A stretch of DNA of 32,352 nt from Cochliopodium minus (taxonomy: Eukaryota; Discosea; Himatismenida; Cochliopodiidae): NCBI GenBank assembly GCA_024220525.1, contig JAMYWO010000169.1:1-32352 (forward strand), written 5' to 3'. The position numbers and the translations under genes are program-made. The notes below the pieces were generated by a model that was not told the DNA's origin, ran no database searches, and saw only the letters and a program-made list of their open reading frames with translations. This document shows, piece by piece, positions 20,029 to 31,370 of the stretch (positions are counted from its first letter, which is position 1; every line of letters starts with the position of its first letter).

Positions 20029-22402
20029 TTAGTTATCGCTCTTATGAACACTAGATTTAAAATTAAGATCACTGTCAAACTCCTTGTCAGAAATTTCTTC
20101 TTTAAGCTGACTGTTATTGTTTCTAGATGTCATTGGAGTCAGAGTCTTACTTGAACTTGCTCCACTAGGATGTCTGAAAGTGAAAACAAGAGGAACTGAA
20201 ATCAAAAGTTGTGCTCTAAATAAAACAATATGTGAGAGAACATTTTTTATGAGAAAAAATTTTTTAAACAAAAAAATAAAAAAAACTTAAATAAAAAAAC
20301 AAAAAAAAACTTAAATAAAAAAGTACAAAGTGAGAATAATGAAAAAAGCAAGTAAACTCTTATGAGATGGAGGTTGCAACACTGCATTAACAACCAAAGC
20401 AATAGCAGAAATCAACATTCCAAAAGCGGACAAAAAAACAGTGAAAGCGACCCTTCCTATCGTTCTTTTTTTGAACTTTTTCATGGAAGTGATGACTTTG
20501 AAACCTCCGACAGTAAGAAATACAACCAAAATAAAGAAAATAGCAGCAGGAACGAGACTAGCAGCACGAATATAAGGAACAGTCGTCCTGTTAATTGAAA
20601 AAACAATACTGAAAGAGATAAAAATACCCAACAATGCTATTTTTTTTATAAAAAAAAATATTTAAAATTAAAAAAAATATTTTATTAAAAAAAATTAATT
20701 GCTTTTTAAAAAATTTTTAAAAAATAATTTTTGTTTAAGTAAATTTTTAAAAATGATGTTAAAAATATTAAATTCTTAAAAATTGTTTTTTACCAATACT
20801 CGTTATGACGAAGGGTATTTTGAAGTGTGAAAGACCAGGGTAGGACATTTTCTTTGAAATCAACAATTCTTGGAAAAAATAAGCTAGGGAAAGACAAGAT
20901 ATTGTCACAAATGCAGACGCAATAAAGTTCATAGTGATATAAAAACTGTAAACATACCTAAAATAAATGGAAATAATTTATAATAAAATAAAAAAAAAAA
21001 TATAAAAAAAAAAATTTATTTTTTTGTATTTACCATCTTCTTACTGAATAAGGATCCAATGTAAAGATGATATTCAATATCAAAGAGAGATTGATGAAAA
21101 TTAAGGATAATTGTGCTGCGGTTGGTTTTAATCCTTGTTGCATCGCGAATAGAATCTGTCCTCTTATTCCAACTATCAAGGTGCTGATCAAGATCACTTC
21201 CAAAAAGATCTGATAAAAGATGATTCCACCTCCTCCTGTCATTTTGATCCAGATATTTTCGTTTTCTATCACTGTAATTAGCACAGGGATGAAAGAAGAG
21301 TTTGCTGCCATTGAATTTTTCGTTATTTCTCCTATTATCAACAAGAAATCCTTCATTGGTAGCCATAATTGTTATTATAAGCTTTAATGAATTTTATACA
21401 TCAATAGAGATGTCCAAAATTTTGGAACAGTTTAAAATTTGTTGGTTAAAAATTAATATCCGCTAATATAGTGTAAATTTTAGAAGAATATTCAAACTGC
21501 AAGATTATAAATCAAAGGTTATTTGATGCAAAAATCTAAATTTTGAATTATTCTAAATTTCTTAGCATCGAATTTTTGAGTTCTGTTTATATCAGATCAT
21601 TTCAAGTATAATGCTTAAAATCATGGATTAATCTAGATTAATGTATAATTAAAATCATTCCAAAATTAAAATTTTTTTAAAAAAAAGATATACCATCGGG
21701 ATATATCAAGTTAATTATATATATGGCATTTATCTTAATGGTATATCAAATTAATTGTTAATATATTTTTGAACAACAGTTAATTATTTGGAATTTGATA
21801 TTTTTTTATGTTTATAATTTTTGATTGGGAATTACATTTGTGTTTATAAATAGGATTGGGACGGACTGATTGTATCTATTATTGTTATATTTTGTTGTTG
21901 CAAGATAATCAGGTACATTCCCACCAACAATAAATACAGCAGAAACTTTTGATTTTTTTGCTACTTCAGCATGTGTCTCCAAATCACATCCTCCTTGTGG
22001 TAGAACAATTGTGGCAAATCCTTCCAATGGAACTTGGCTATTGAGCATGGTACAAGACTCCATATCCTTTTGTGTAGATCCTAAAATTTGAGGATAAAAA
22101 ATTTGAAATCTAAAAATCCGCATTGAGGGATTAAATGAGATGCTCTTGAAATTTGATTAAATTATTTTTTTAATAAATTAAAATATTAAAAATTTTTTTT
22201 TTATCATTTGAATTTATATCTCCAATTTCTTCTTACCTCCTGGGAAAATGGGAACAGTGAAAGCTGTCCATGTTCTTTTTGATGTATGTAAAAACTTTGG
22301 GGTATGGATATTGATCGTGGTATTATCCAATGGATTGTAAATGATGGATGATCGACATATACTGGCCAAAATAAAGATAATTATCGATATTTTTCTATAC
22401 AT
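20029..22402 (-). CDS. PA-domain seven-transmembrane protein, copy 1
   Basis: Likely a surface or endosomal receptor-like protein; the ligand is unknown. Exons: 22402..22237, 22080..21836, 21350..21034, 20957..20794, 20636..20327, 20215..20029 (1389 nt, 462 residues; every phase agrees). The start MYRKISIIIFILASICRS is a signal peptide. Residues about 25-150 look like a protease-associated (PA) domain: GFATIVLPQGGC, AEVAKKSKVSAVFIVGGN, QSVPILFINTN. Seven hydrophobic segments follow at about 180-202, 214-236, 245-270, 287-310, 323-345, 355-378 and 385-415, with the basic loop GGFKVITSMKKFKKRTIGR between 5 and 6. The Ser/acidic tail is probably cytosolic. There are no peptidase motifs (no GxGD, no HExxH). 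The arrangement recalls TOM1/THH1-type 7TM proteins only loosely. The 485-nt second intron carries a decayed MITE. Confidence 0.78.
21405..21490. repeat. Decayed second copy of the hairpin MITE
   Basis: The stretch TAGAGATGTCCAAAAT, then GAACAGTTTAAAATTTGTT, then ATATCCGCTAA lines up end to end with the element at 4054 (TAGGGATGTCCAAAAA, ACAACAGTTTAAATTTTGTT, ATATCCGCTAA). The right terminal repeat is eroded and no flanking duplication is clear. It lies in intron 2 of the first PA-7TM gene. The shared internal text outside the inverted repeats shows common descent rather than a chance hairpin. Confidence 0.65.
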
Positions 22403-22865
22403 CTGTTTGATTTCCAATTTTTTTTATTTTTAATTTTAATTAAATTAATAATTATTAATAATCTTAAAAACCGGAAGCAAAGAAGATTTTAAATTCTTTA
22501 AAAAGAAAAAGAAAAAATAGTAAAAGTGAAGTGATGCTTTGTTCATTAATTCGGAAAATTAAAATCTAAATTGAAAAACATAAGAAAGGGATTTGAAAAA
22601 AAAATAAAAGCAATCTAGCTTGGAGAAGCAAGTGAAAAGAGGAATAGGAACAAAAGTTCAATTAATCTTCTAATTCAAAAAAAAAAGTTTCTTGCTTTTT
22701 GAAAAAGGTTAGTCAATGTGTTTAAAAAAGGTGAGAGTAAATTTATGTAAGTTTTTTGTTCGAAAAAGATCTAGGAAGTAACGTAGTCCCTTTTCAATTT
22801 AAAATTGTTTATTTATTTTTAATATACTAAAATACATAATTTCAAAATTTTGTTTTGGTTTTTTT
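22403..22865. other. Intergenic region between the two PA-7TM genes
   Basis: About 460 bases containing the promoter of copy 1 and the 3' flank of copy 2. It is A/G-rich in the middle (22500-22680), with no coding segment, RNA gene or repeat that I can recognise. Confidence 0.5.
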
Positions 22866-24777
22866 TTAGTTTTCCTTGGTGGGAGCATTAGAGTTTATAA
22901 AGTTGAGATTATAATCAAATTCTCTATCAGATATTTCTTCTTTTAGTTGACTGTTATTATTTTTGGTTGTGACATTAGAAGTCATATTCTTTTTAGATAT
23001 AATTTCACTGTAACTAGGATGTCTAAAAGTGAAAACAAGAGGAACAGAAATTAATAACTGAGCACTATAAAATAAAATTAATTAGAAAAGATTAAAAATT
23101 AAATTGAAAAAAAAAAAATAGTAAAAATAAAATTAAAAAAAAAATATTTTACATTATAAATATAACAAAAAATCCTATCAAAACTTTTTCAGTTGGGGGT
23201 TGTAAACTTGCAAATACTAAGAGAGAAATGGCAGAAACTAACATTCCAAGCACAGAACAAAAAACACTCAAAGCAACTCTTCCTATTGTTTTCTTTTTGA
23301 ATTTTTTCATTGAAGTCAACACTTTGAATCCTCCAAAAGAAAAGAAAATGATCAAAAAAATATAAACTCCAGCCGGAACGTATTGAGATGCTCTCAAAGC
23401 ACCAACGTTGTATGTATTTCGACAAAATATTACAATGAAGGATAAAAAGATTCCAAAAATAGCTAAAAATTGTTTTGAAAAAAAAAATTAATATTTAATA
23501 ATTAAAATTAATTAAAATTATAATTAATTAATTGAAATTAAAATTAATTGAAATTAAAATTAAAAAAAAATTATTTGGATTTATATTTATTACCAACACT
23601 CGTAAAGATGAAAGGTATTTTGAAGTATGAAAGACCTGGATATGACATTTTCTTCTGCAGTAATAATTCTTGAAAGAAATAAGCGAGTGAAAGTGATGAA
23701 ATGTTCAAAAAAACAGTTGCCAACAAATTAGCAGTTAAACTTAATCCATACACATACCTTAAAAAAAATTAAAAAATAAAATTTAATTTTTTTTTTTTCT
23801 CTGTTACCATCTTCTTATTGAAAAGGGATCAATCACAAAGATTATGTTGCAAATTAAAGAAAGATTAATGAAAAATACGGATAATTGTGCTGCAGTTGGT
23901 CTTATTCCTTGTTGCAACGCAAATAAAATCTGTCCTCTTATTCCAAAGATGAGGGTGGTTATCATTATCAATTCTAAAATGATCTGGAAAAAGATTATTC
24001 CACCTCCTCCTGTCATTTTGATCCATTTATTTTCATTTTCTATCACTGTAACAAGGACATGGATAAAAGAAGAATTTCCTGCTTTTGAATTTTTTGTTAT
24101 TTCTCCCAATATCTTTGAGAAATCCTTCATTCATTTTCAATTTAATAAGATTAATCGTCAAAAAAAATTAATTTAAATATTTCTTGGTTGATATTATTAG
24201 GATAGGGAATTACATTTGTGCTCATGAATAGTATTGGGACAGATTGATTGTATCTCCCATCATTATATTTTGTTGCTGCAAGATAATCGGGTGAATTCCC
24301 GCCAACAACAAATACAGCAGAAACTTTAGATTTTTTTGCCACTTCTCCATGTTGCTCTGTATCACATCCTGCTTGTGGTAAAACAATTGTGGCAAATCCA
24401 TTCAAAGGTATTAAACTTTTCAGATTGCTACATGATTCCATATCCTTTTGGGTAGATCCTAAAAGAGTGAATTGATATTTATAGAAAAAGCAAATTTGTG
24501 GAATTTTTTTTTTTTTTATTTCTAAAGTGAAGATTATGAATAATTCTTCAAAAATTATTTCCGAACTTGAATTTTCTTATCACTTGAATAAAAAAAAACT
24601 TTATAAACCTGCTGGATAGATTGGAACTGTAAACGATGTCCATGTTCTTTTTGATGTATGCAAAAACTTTGGGGTATGAATATTGATAGTTGTATTATCA
24701 AAAGGATTGTAAATGATTGATGATTGAGATAAAGACACTAAAAGCATGAATATCATTAAATTTTTGAAAAGATCCAT
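22866..24777 (-). CDS. PA-domain seven-transmembrane protein, copy 2
   Basis: Exons: 24777..24609, 24458..24214, 24124..23808, 23757..23594, 23462..23153, 23064..22866 (1404 nt, 467 residues; frame closes). Exons 2-5 have exactly the same lengths as in copy 1 (245, 317, 164 and 310 nt), with identical phases. The start MDLFKNLMIFMLLVSLSQSS is a signal peptide. The PA-like domain reads GFATIVLPQAGC, EVAKKSKVSAVFVVGGN, QSVPILFMSTN. The membrane part begins KMTGGGGIIFFQIILELIMI and keeps RGQILFALQQGIRPTAAQLS and GGFKVLTSMKKFKKKTIGR. The tail keeps NNNSQLKEEISD, a motif also present in copy 1 (NNNSQLKEEISDKEFD), so this cytosolic stretch is probably functional. Cys of LPQAGC and a second Cys of the first PA exon (MESC) are kept in both copies and may form a disulfide. 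Confidence 0.78.
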
Positions 24778-25122
24778 TTTTAATTGGAAATTATTCCACC
24801 AAGATTTTTTTTATTTATTCAAATTTTTTCTTTTATTTTTTTTTTTTGTAAAGAAGATCTAAAAATATTTAAAGTCAATTTATTTTGTTTGAAACGTTTG
24901 TATTTCGAAAAAATATGTATCAAATCATCTTGAACCTCAAATTTTACTTTTAAAAAATATATTTTAACCTTTTTGATTTTCTATAAACTAGTATAAATTT
25001 TCGTTTTGAGATTTACATTTTAACTTTAATCGAAATTCGAGATTATCTTTTTAACGAGAAAACTATTCACGAAAATACTTCTTTTATATATTCAACTATA
25101 AATATAAAAAAATTGAAGTGAT
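24778..25122. other. Intergenic region upstream of PA-7TM copy 2
   Basis: About 345 bases between the PA-7TM start and the F-box relic. It should hold the promoter of copy 2. Nothing else was recognised. Confidence 0.45.
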
Positions 25123-25300
25123 AATGGAGAATCTCTCAAGTTTATAAGATGGAAATTATTTGAAAGTTAACGAAATGATCAACTATACAGCAATTGGTAA
25201 AAAAGATTTTTAATTAAGAGGAAATGAATCAAATGAGATAAACCAATTAGAAACAAAGAATCCTCTCATCTTTCCATTTGATGCTTAAGGGGAGAAATAT
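25123..25300 (+). pseudogene. Relic of an F-box-SPRY first exon
   Basis: The stretch ATGGAGAATCTCTCAAG, then TTTATAAGATGGAAATTATT, then AACGAAATGATCAAC copies the first exon of the intact gene at 25555 (ATGGAGAATATTCCAAAG, TTTATAAGATGGAAAATACT, AACGAAATGATCAAC). A one-base loss brings an early stop, and about 45 bases of the middle are deleted. AAAAAAGATTTT and later fragments near 25200-25300 probably continue the exon. No SPRY exons follow. Confidence 0.6.
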
Positions 25301-25554
25301 GTAAGGAAGTGAAGCAATTTGTTGGGAGAAGAATACTTTACAATCATCTCATTAAAAAAAAAAAAAAAGGGTATAACTGATATCAAACATCCTTGAAATA
25401 ATAATACAAAGTATTACATTAATCTGTAAAAAAAAAATATTTGGCACCTATCTTCCAATAATCAATAAAACTCTTATAATATTATTATAATAAAAGAAAT
25501 AAATAAATAATATAAAAAAAATTTTTGAACCTATTTTGGGTGATATAGAGGATA

Positions 25555-26785
25555 ATGGAGAATATTCCAAAGTTTATAAGATGGAAAATACTTGATTATT
25601 TAGAAATAGAAGATAAATTGAAATTAGGTCTTCTCAATAAAAAATATAACGAAATGATCAACGATAATAACTATTGGAAGCAATTATGCAAAAAAGATTT
25701 TCAATATGAAGAGAAAACTTCCCCTTTTATTAATAACAATCTACAAACAAATGATGGAGAAATACAAATCAACTTTAAAGAAACCTACATCTCCTTTTAT
25801 AATACACCTTTTTTCCCTTTTCAACAAAAAGATCTGGCAAGTGTATCTATTCATACATTAGAACCATACAGATTAAAAAAGAGTGGAAGTAATTCTGATC
25901 CTAAATATTTAAATTTCTTAAATATATTTAATTAAATTTGAAAAGATTGGTTGAATGTGAGCTCTATGATACGTAAAAATCTTTTTTTTTTTTTTATATT
26001 TTCATTTATTTTCATTCTGATTTAATTTGAAAAGCATATTCAAAAGGAAGAAAATACATTGAATTGAAAATCAAAAATTCTGGAGGCAAGGCAATTTGTT
26101 TGGGAATATCTTCTTATTTCTTACAAATAAACTCCGAGAAGAATATTTCATATGATAAACTAGCTCTCAGCTACAATCCTTTTTCAAGTAAAATAAATTT
26201 TTTCAAGTTTTCTGATTTGATGAAATAAATATTAAATATTTATTTATTTATTTTTAAAGAAAAAATTTGGAATGAGGGAAAAGAGTTTGAACCACATTTA
26301 GTCCCAAAGTTTCAAGATGGCTCCACGTTTGGGATTTTGTTTGATTTTGAAAAGACTTTGTCTATTTTCTTTTTCATTGATAGGTTAAAAAAAAAACTTT
26401 TTTTTAAAACAAAAACTGAACTAATTTTATTAAAAAGAAAATTTTTCTGTAAGCCTCTTTCTTTCAAAGGAAACTTCAATTTTTATCCTGCTTTTGTAAA
26501 AAAATTTTTATTCTTTGTTTATATATGAAATAATTTTTTTTTGTTAAAAATTATTTTATTAAATGAAAGGGATTGGGAAATGATAGTGAAGTAGAATTTG
26601 TAAATACTCATTCTTTTTTCCCTCCTATTACTGAGCAAATGGAGAAGGAGAAGTCTTTGTTAAACTTTGGCTCCACCGAGGAAACTCTCTCCATGCAAAA
26701 AAATAAGGAGACAGAAAAATACAGACTTTGTGAATTATCTTTACAGAAAGTTTCCAACAAAAGAAAATTGGATAAAACATATTAA
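25555..26785 (+). CDS. F-box-SPRY protein, copy 4
   Basis: Exons: 25555..25888, 25946..25972, 26035..26187, 26260..26383, 26438..26495, 26570..26785 (912 nt, 303 residues; frame closes). The F-box-like start is MENIPKFIRWKILDYLEIED, then NKKYNEMINDNNYWKQLCKK. The SPRY-like part reads GRKYIELKIKNSGGKAICLG, FGILFDFEKTLSIFFFIDR, KPLSFKGNFNFYPAF and GNDSEVEFVN. It is the plus-strand member of the family whose other copies are on the minus strand at 4676-8263, with the same introns, including the 27-nt second exon. Exon 3 is 153 nt instead of 150, one extra codon. It probably works as an SCF-type adaptor. It lies 148 bases upstream of the MMS19 start, in the same direction. Confidence 0.8.
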
Positions 26786-26933
26786 AAATAATATGTTAAA
26801 AAATATAAAGATTTAAATGATAAAAAAAAAACAATAAATCCTTTATTTCTTTTCACAACTCTATTTTGGATTTGATCATTGTTTTTTTCATTGATTTCAA
26901 AAAATTACCAAAAAATTAAAAAAATAAATAAAA

Positions 26934-29900
26934 ATGGAAATTAAAGAATTAATTGAGAATTATGATGCGTTTATAAAAAACACAAATAGAAATGAATCTA
27001 TCAAAAATATACTCAATGGTAATTATCATTTCAACAAAAAATTTAATTCTTCCTTTTTATACTGTATTAAAAATAAATATATTTGTTCTTCACACAAAAT
27101 AAAAACATCCCTCTTTATTATTAATTGATACATTAGTGATTGAAAAGAAGGAATTGGATATACAAAGGATAGTGGAATCATTGAAAGATTATTTGGTTAA
27201 TAGCGAAGATACTATTAGATCATCGGGGATATTGATACTATCAGAGATAATAAGCAAGATGCCACAGATCATACTCGATTATAACTCCATCAAATTCATC
27301 GTGATCTTCTTGTGCGATAGATTGAAGGATGATACATGTATACCAAATGTTATCAAGGGATTATTATCCGTTGTAAATCAATATAAATTGGAAAAGGAAG
27401 AAATAATTTTGATAAGCACCACGTAAAAAAAAAAACTTTAAAAAAGCTTTATTAAAATAATAAAATTAAATAAAAATTTCATAAAATGAAAAAAAAAATA
27501 TGGAAACATTGCATGTCTAAAACAAATACATTAACTTTTTTTTCCTTCAGAATATTTAAAGATTTATATGCTCAATCGCAAGTCCAACAAACAAGACATG
27601 AATTGATATCCATATTAAGTATTTTACTTAGAAAGTATACTGAAGGTAAACTAAAAAGATTTAGGGACCCACCTTGAATTTTTTTTTTTTTTTAATTTAT
27701 TGGATTTTTATTATTTTTATTATTTTTATTTTTATTTTTATTTTTTTATTATTTTTATTTTTTTATTTTTTATTTTTTTTTATTTTTTTTCATTTTTTTT
27801 TAATTGAAATAGTTGTCAAACAATTTGACCATGATTTCGTGTACGGATATATACAGACAATAGACTCTGAAAGAGATCCTAGAAATCTGCTTCTTGTCTT
27901 CGAAACCACCGAATACATTTTAAAACACTTGAAAGGGTTTGCAAGGTGATTATAAATTAAAATGATACTTTATTTATTTTAATATTTTATTTTTTGGATC
28001 TTTTTGATTTTGTTTGATTTTTATTTTATATTTTTTTATTTATTACATTTTTTTTTTTATTTTTTTATTATTTATTTTTTTATTATTATATTTTTTTATT
28101 TGTTACATTTTTTTATTGTTTATTGTTTATTGTTTATTTTTATTTTGAAAGATTTACGGAAGATTTTTTTGATGTGACATCTTGCTATTACCCTGTCAAT
28201 TTCACACCTAGAGAAACAGATACGGTCACCAAAGAAATGCTTTCAGGTGCTTTGAGAAATGCCATGACAGGAAACAATTTGTTTGCAGAGCATCTCTTCC
28301 CTTTTTTGTTTGAAAAATTAAGTGGATCCATTTTGGGTAAAAAATAATATTTTTTAAAATAATTACACTAAATAAATTAACAAATAAAATTAGACTTTAG
28401 AAATTTCGAAAATAAATAAAACTCATAAAAATATTCAATTTAAAAAATTCAAAATCTAGTTATCTTTTTTTTGAATTATTTTAATTATTTTAATTATTTT
28501 AATTATTTTTAATTATTTGATTATCTTTTACTTTATTTTTTTAAATTCTTTATTATTTATTAATATATAAAATTTACTTTTCTTTTTATTTTTATTTTAA
28601 ATAATTTGTATTATTTTTATTATTTTTTATTAAATTTACATTTTAAATAATTATTTTTCCACTCAAAGAAACAAAGCTAGAAACAATGGAAGTGATAGTG
28701 TACGCACTAGAAAGGTTCCACAGCTCCGTAATCACCCCATGGGTCGAAGAGATCTGGACAACACTCCGCCGAGAAATAATGGACACCACTGACAACTTGG
28801 TAAAGAAAGAAGCATTAGACACAATAAGCAAAATAAGCAAACATTTGTCGCTAAATAATATCTCCGACGATGAAAATAATTCTCCGCTATTTCTTTTTTT
28901 GTCTCCTCTTGTCTCTCACTCTGTTCATGAGTTGGATTGTCCTGATACCAAGACTGCTGTTGTTTCTGCCAACATTCTTCATCATGCTTCCAGGTCCTCC
29001 ATCACTTCTTGCAATTTTGTCTTCAAGTAAATATTTTTATTTTTGATTTTTTAATTTTTATTTTCTATTTTTTTATTTTTTTATTTCTTTCATTTTGATT
29101 TTTTAATTTTTTTTTAATTTCATTTTATATTTTTTGTTTATTTTCATCTTGATTTTTTATCAATATTCATTTTTTATTTTTTGTTTTTTATTTTATTTAT
29201 TATTTTTTCATTTATTTTTATTTTTTATTTTTTATTTTTTATTTTTTGTTTTTTTGTTTTATTTTTTGTTTATTTTATTTTCATATTTTATTTTTTTTTT
29301 CTTTTGATTTTTTATTATTATTCATTTTGATTTTTATTTTTATTTTTTTTTACTTTTTTTTTCTTTTTTTTTTTTTCATTTATTGATTTTTTTTTGGAAG
29401 ATCTGCCATCCCAAAGTTGCTTCATGTTTTGAACTCTATTGATACCATCGGAAACAAACAAATAGTGTTGGAATTATTGAATGGATTTTTGGATTCTGCT
29501 CTCTTTGCTGCCAACCAAAATAAATGTAACCTAAATACATATTTAATTTATTTTTAATATTATTTTATTATTTATTATTTTTTTATTTTTATTTTTTGAT
29601 TTTGGTTTTATTTTTTAATTATTTTTTTATTTTTATTTTCTTTTCTTTTCATAAAGTGAAAGCAAAAGAACATCCTTTGTTTGCTTTCTTTGAAAAATTG
29701 TTTGAAATTTATTTCCTCAATTTGAGTGGTGCAACTTCTGATTTGAGGTATTAATAAAAAAAAAAAAGAATAAAATAAAATAAAATAAATCAAGAAATGA
29801 ATCTTTTAAAAATGAATTATTTAAAAAATTATCAATAAAATTATTTAAAAATGTAAAAAATAAAAATTATATTATAAAAAATATTTAATAAAAAAAATTA

Positions 29901-30796
29901 AAAATTTCATAAAATAAATCGATGAAAAAAAAATTTAAAAAAAATCATTTAAAAATGTAAAAAATTTTTAAAAAGAAAAATATTTTAATAAAAAAATAAA
30001 AAATAAAAAATAAAATCATTTTTAAATAAATCAAAAAATAGATCAACATCAGTGGAGGGAATATCAAAATTGATGGATTGTTCAATAATGACAACGAATG
30101 AAGGATTTTTTGATGAAAAAAAGAAAGAGGGAGTGATCAAATCCCTCTCTGAGATGCTTTTGAACGATTATTCCTCCAAAGTCAGGAATCAATGTCTCGT
30201 TTCTCTCGTTGTTCTTTCTAAGAGTGAAGTTTCCAGTGTCACTTCTTTTGCTTTGAATACTTTGTGGGAATTTTTAGGGAAAAAAGGTAAAAAATAAAAT
30301 ATATGGCTTTCATTGAAACAAGTGAATAAAAATTTATAAAATTAAAAAAATAATGTCAAAAATATTCTTAAACAAAATTAAAAAAAAATTAAAAAATACT
30401 TAAAATAATAAAAAATACTTATAATAATAAGTAATTTGATAAAAAAAAAAACAAAAAATAAAAACAAAAATTAAATTAAAAAATTAAAAAATATAAAATT
30501 AAAAATTAAAATGAAATAAATAAATTAAAAAAATAAAATTAAAAATGTTTTCAAGTAAATAAAAATAAAAATAAAAATAAAAACAATAGTCCAAAATGAA
30601 ATATTAATTTAAATATTTTGTTTAGAGAGCAACGAAAAAGAGATTCCATTGTCAGTTCCAGAAGGAGAAGAAATTTCAAGCGGGAAAAATTTTGGACAGA
30701 TCTTGAACTACTTGTCTGCTTTCTCCTTGAACGAAAACCTTTTCTCCTCCATTTTCACCAAAACTTCTCAAATCTTTATTTCTCATTTAAATGATT
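26934..30796 (+). CDS. MMS19: MMS19, N-terminal and middle part (continues beyond the contig end)
   Basis: Exons: 26934..27018, 27137..27422, 27551..27645, 27813..27945, 28152..28336, 28669..29026, 29401..29525, 29657..29747, 30042..30286, 30626..30796 (1774 nt, 591 codons plus one base; all phases agree). Family landmarks: IVESLKDYLVNSEDTIRSSG, ILSEIISKMP, FLCDRLKDD, then the diagnostic DVTSCYYPVNFTPRETDTVT (human YFPIDFTPPPND), LRNAMTGNNLFAEHLFPFL and FEKLSGSILGETKLETMEVI. The last exon here ends with a phase-1 donor at 30797 into a T-rich tract that reaches the N at 31200. The C-terminal 419 residues are at 1-3081. The sum, 1010 residues, is close to human MMS19 (about 1030), so little is missing, perhaps one exon. 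Confidence 0.93.
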
Positions 30797-31125
30797 GTAA
30801 AAAAAAAAAAAATTTATTCTGAATTTTTGTTATTTTTTCATTTTTTCATTTTTAATTTATTCACTTTCAATTTTTTTATTTTTTTATTTTTTTCTGGCCA
30901 AATTTTTTTTATTTTTTCTGGCCAAATTTTTTATTATTTTATTTTTTTTAAATTTTATTTTATTTTTATTTTTATTTTTTGTATTTTTATTTATTTTTGT
31001 TTAAATTTTATTTTATTTTTATTTTTATTTTATGTTTATTATTATTTTTATTTTTTTTTGTATTTTTATTTTATTTTATTTTATTCATTTTATTTTATTT
31101 TATTTTATATTTTTATTTTATATTT

Positions 31126-31199
31126 TATATTTTTATTTTTATTTTTATTTTTATTTTTATTTTTATTTTTATTTTTATTTTTATTTTTATTTTTATTTT
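31126..31199 (+). repeat. ATTTTT hexanucleotide tract ending the contig
   Basis: About twelve uninterrupted copies of a six-base ATTTTT unit run into the N at 31200. It lies in the unfinished MMS19 intron that begins at 30797. A tract longer than the assembly word size would explain why the contig stops here. Confidence 0.85.
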
Positions 31200-31370
31200 N
31201 GTAAAAGGGATTATATTTTTGATTTTGGTGATATTCAATTAATTATAAAGCCAAATAAAAATTTGGATTGAAGAAATTCCCAATAATCAAATCACTCCGA
31301 AATGATTTATTATTAATATTGGGTGGGATTGGTTATGTTTTTATGATTTATATAAATGATTCATTCTTAC

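Noticed and set aside
21030-21356. Separate small membrane-protein gene starting at an ATG (MKDF...)
   Set aside because: The ATG overlaps an AG acceptor. Both paralogues join here to the PA-domain exon in phase 0, so it is an internal exon.
20029-24777. PA-domain genes as signal-peptide-peptidase-like proteases or PA-TM-RING ligases
   Set aside because: No GxGD or YD aspartyl motif, no RING cysteines, and seven rather than nine or one membrane segments.
31126-31199. Regular spaced repeat considered as an array (CRISPR-like or telomeric)
   Set aside because: It is a plain six-base A/T microsatellite without spacers, and the host is eukaryotic.
30791-31271. Phe/Ile/Tyr-rich frames near the second N
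   Set aside because: They come from a T-rich MMS19 intron and its ATTTTT repeat, and extend across the N.
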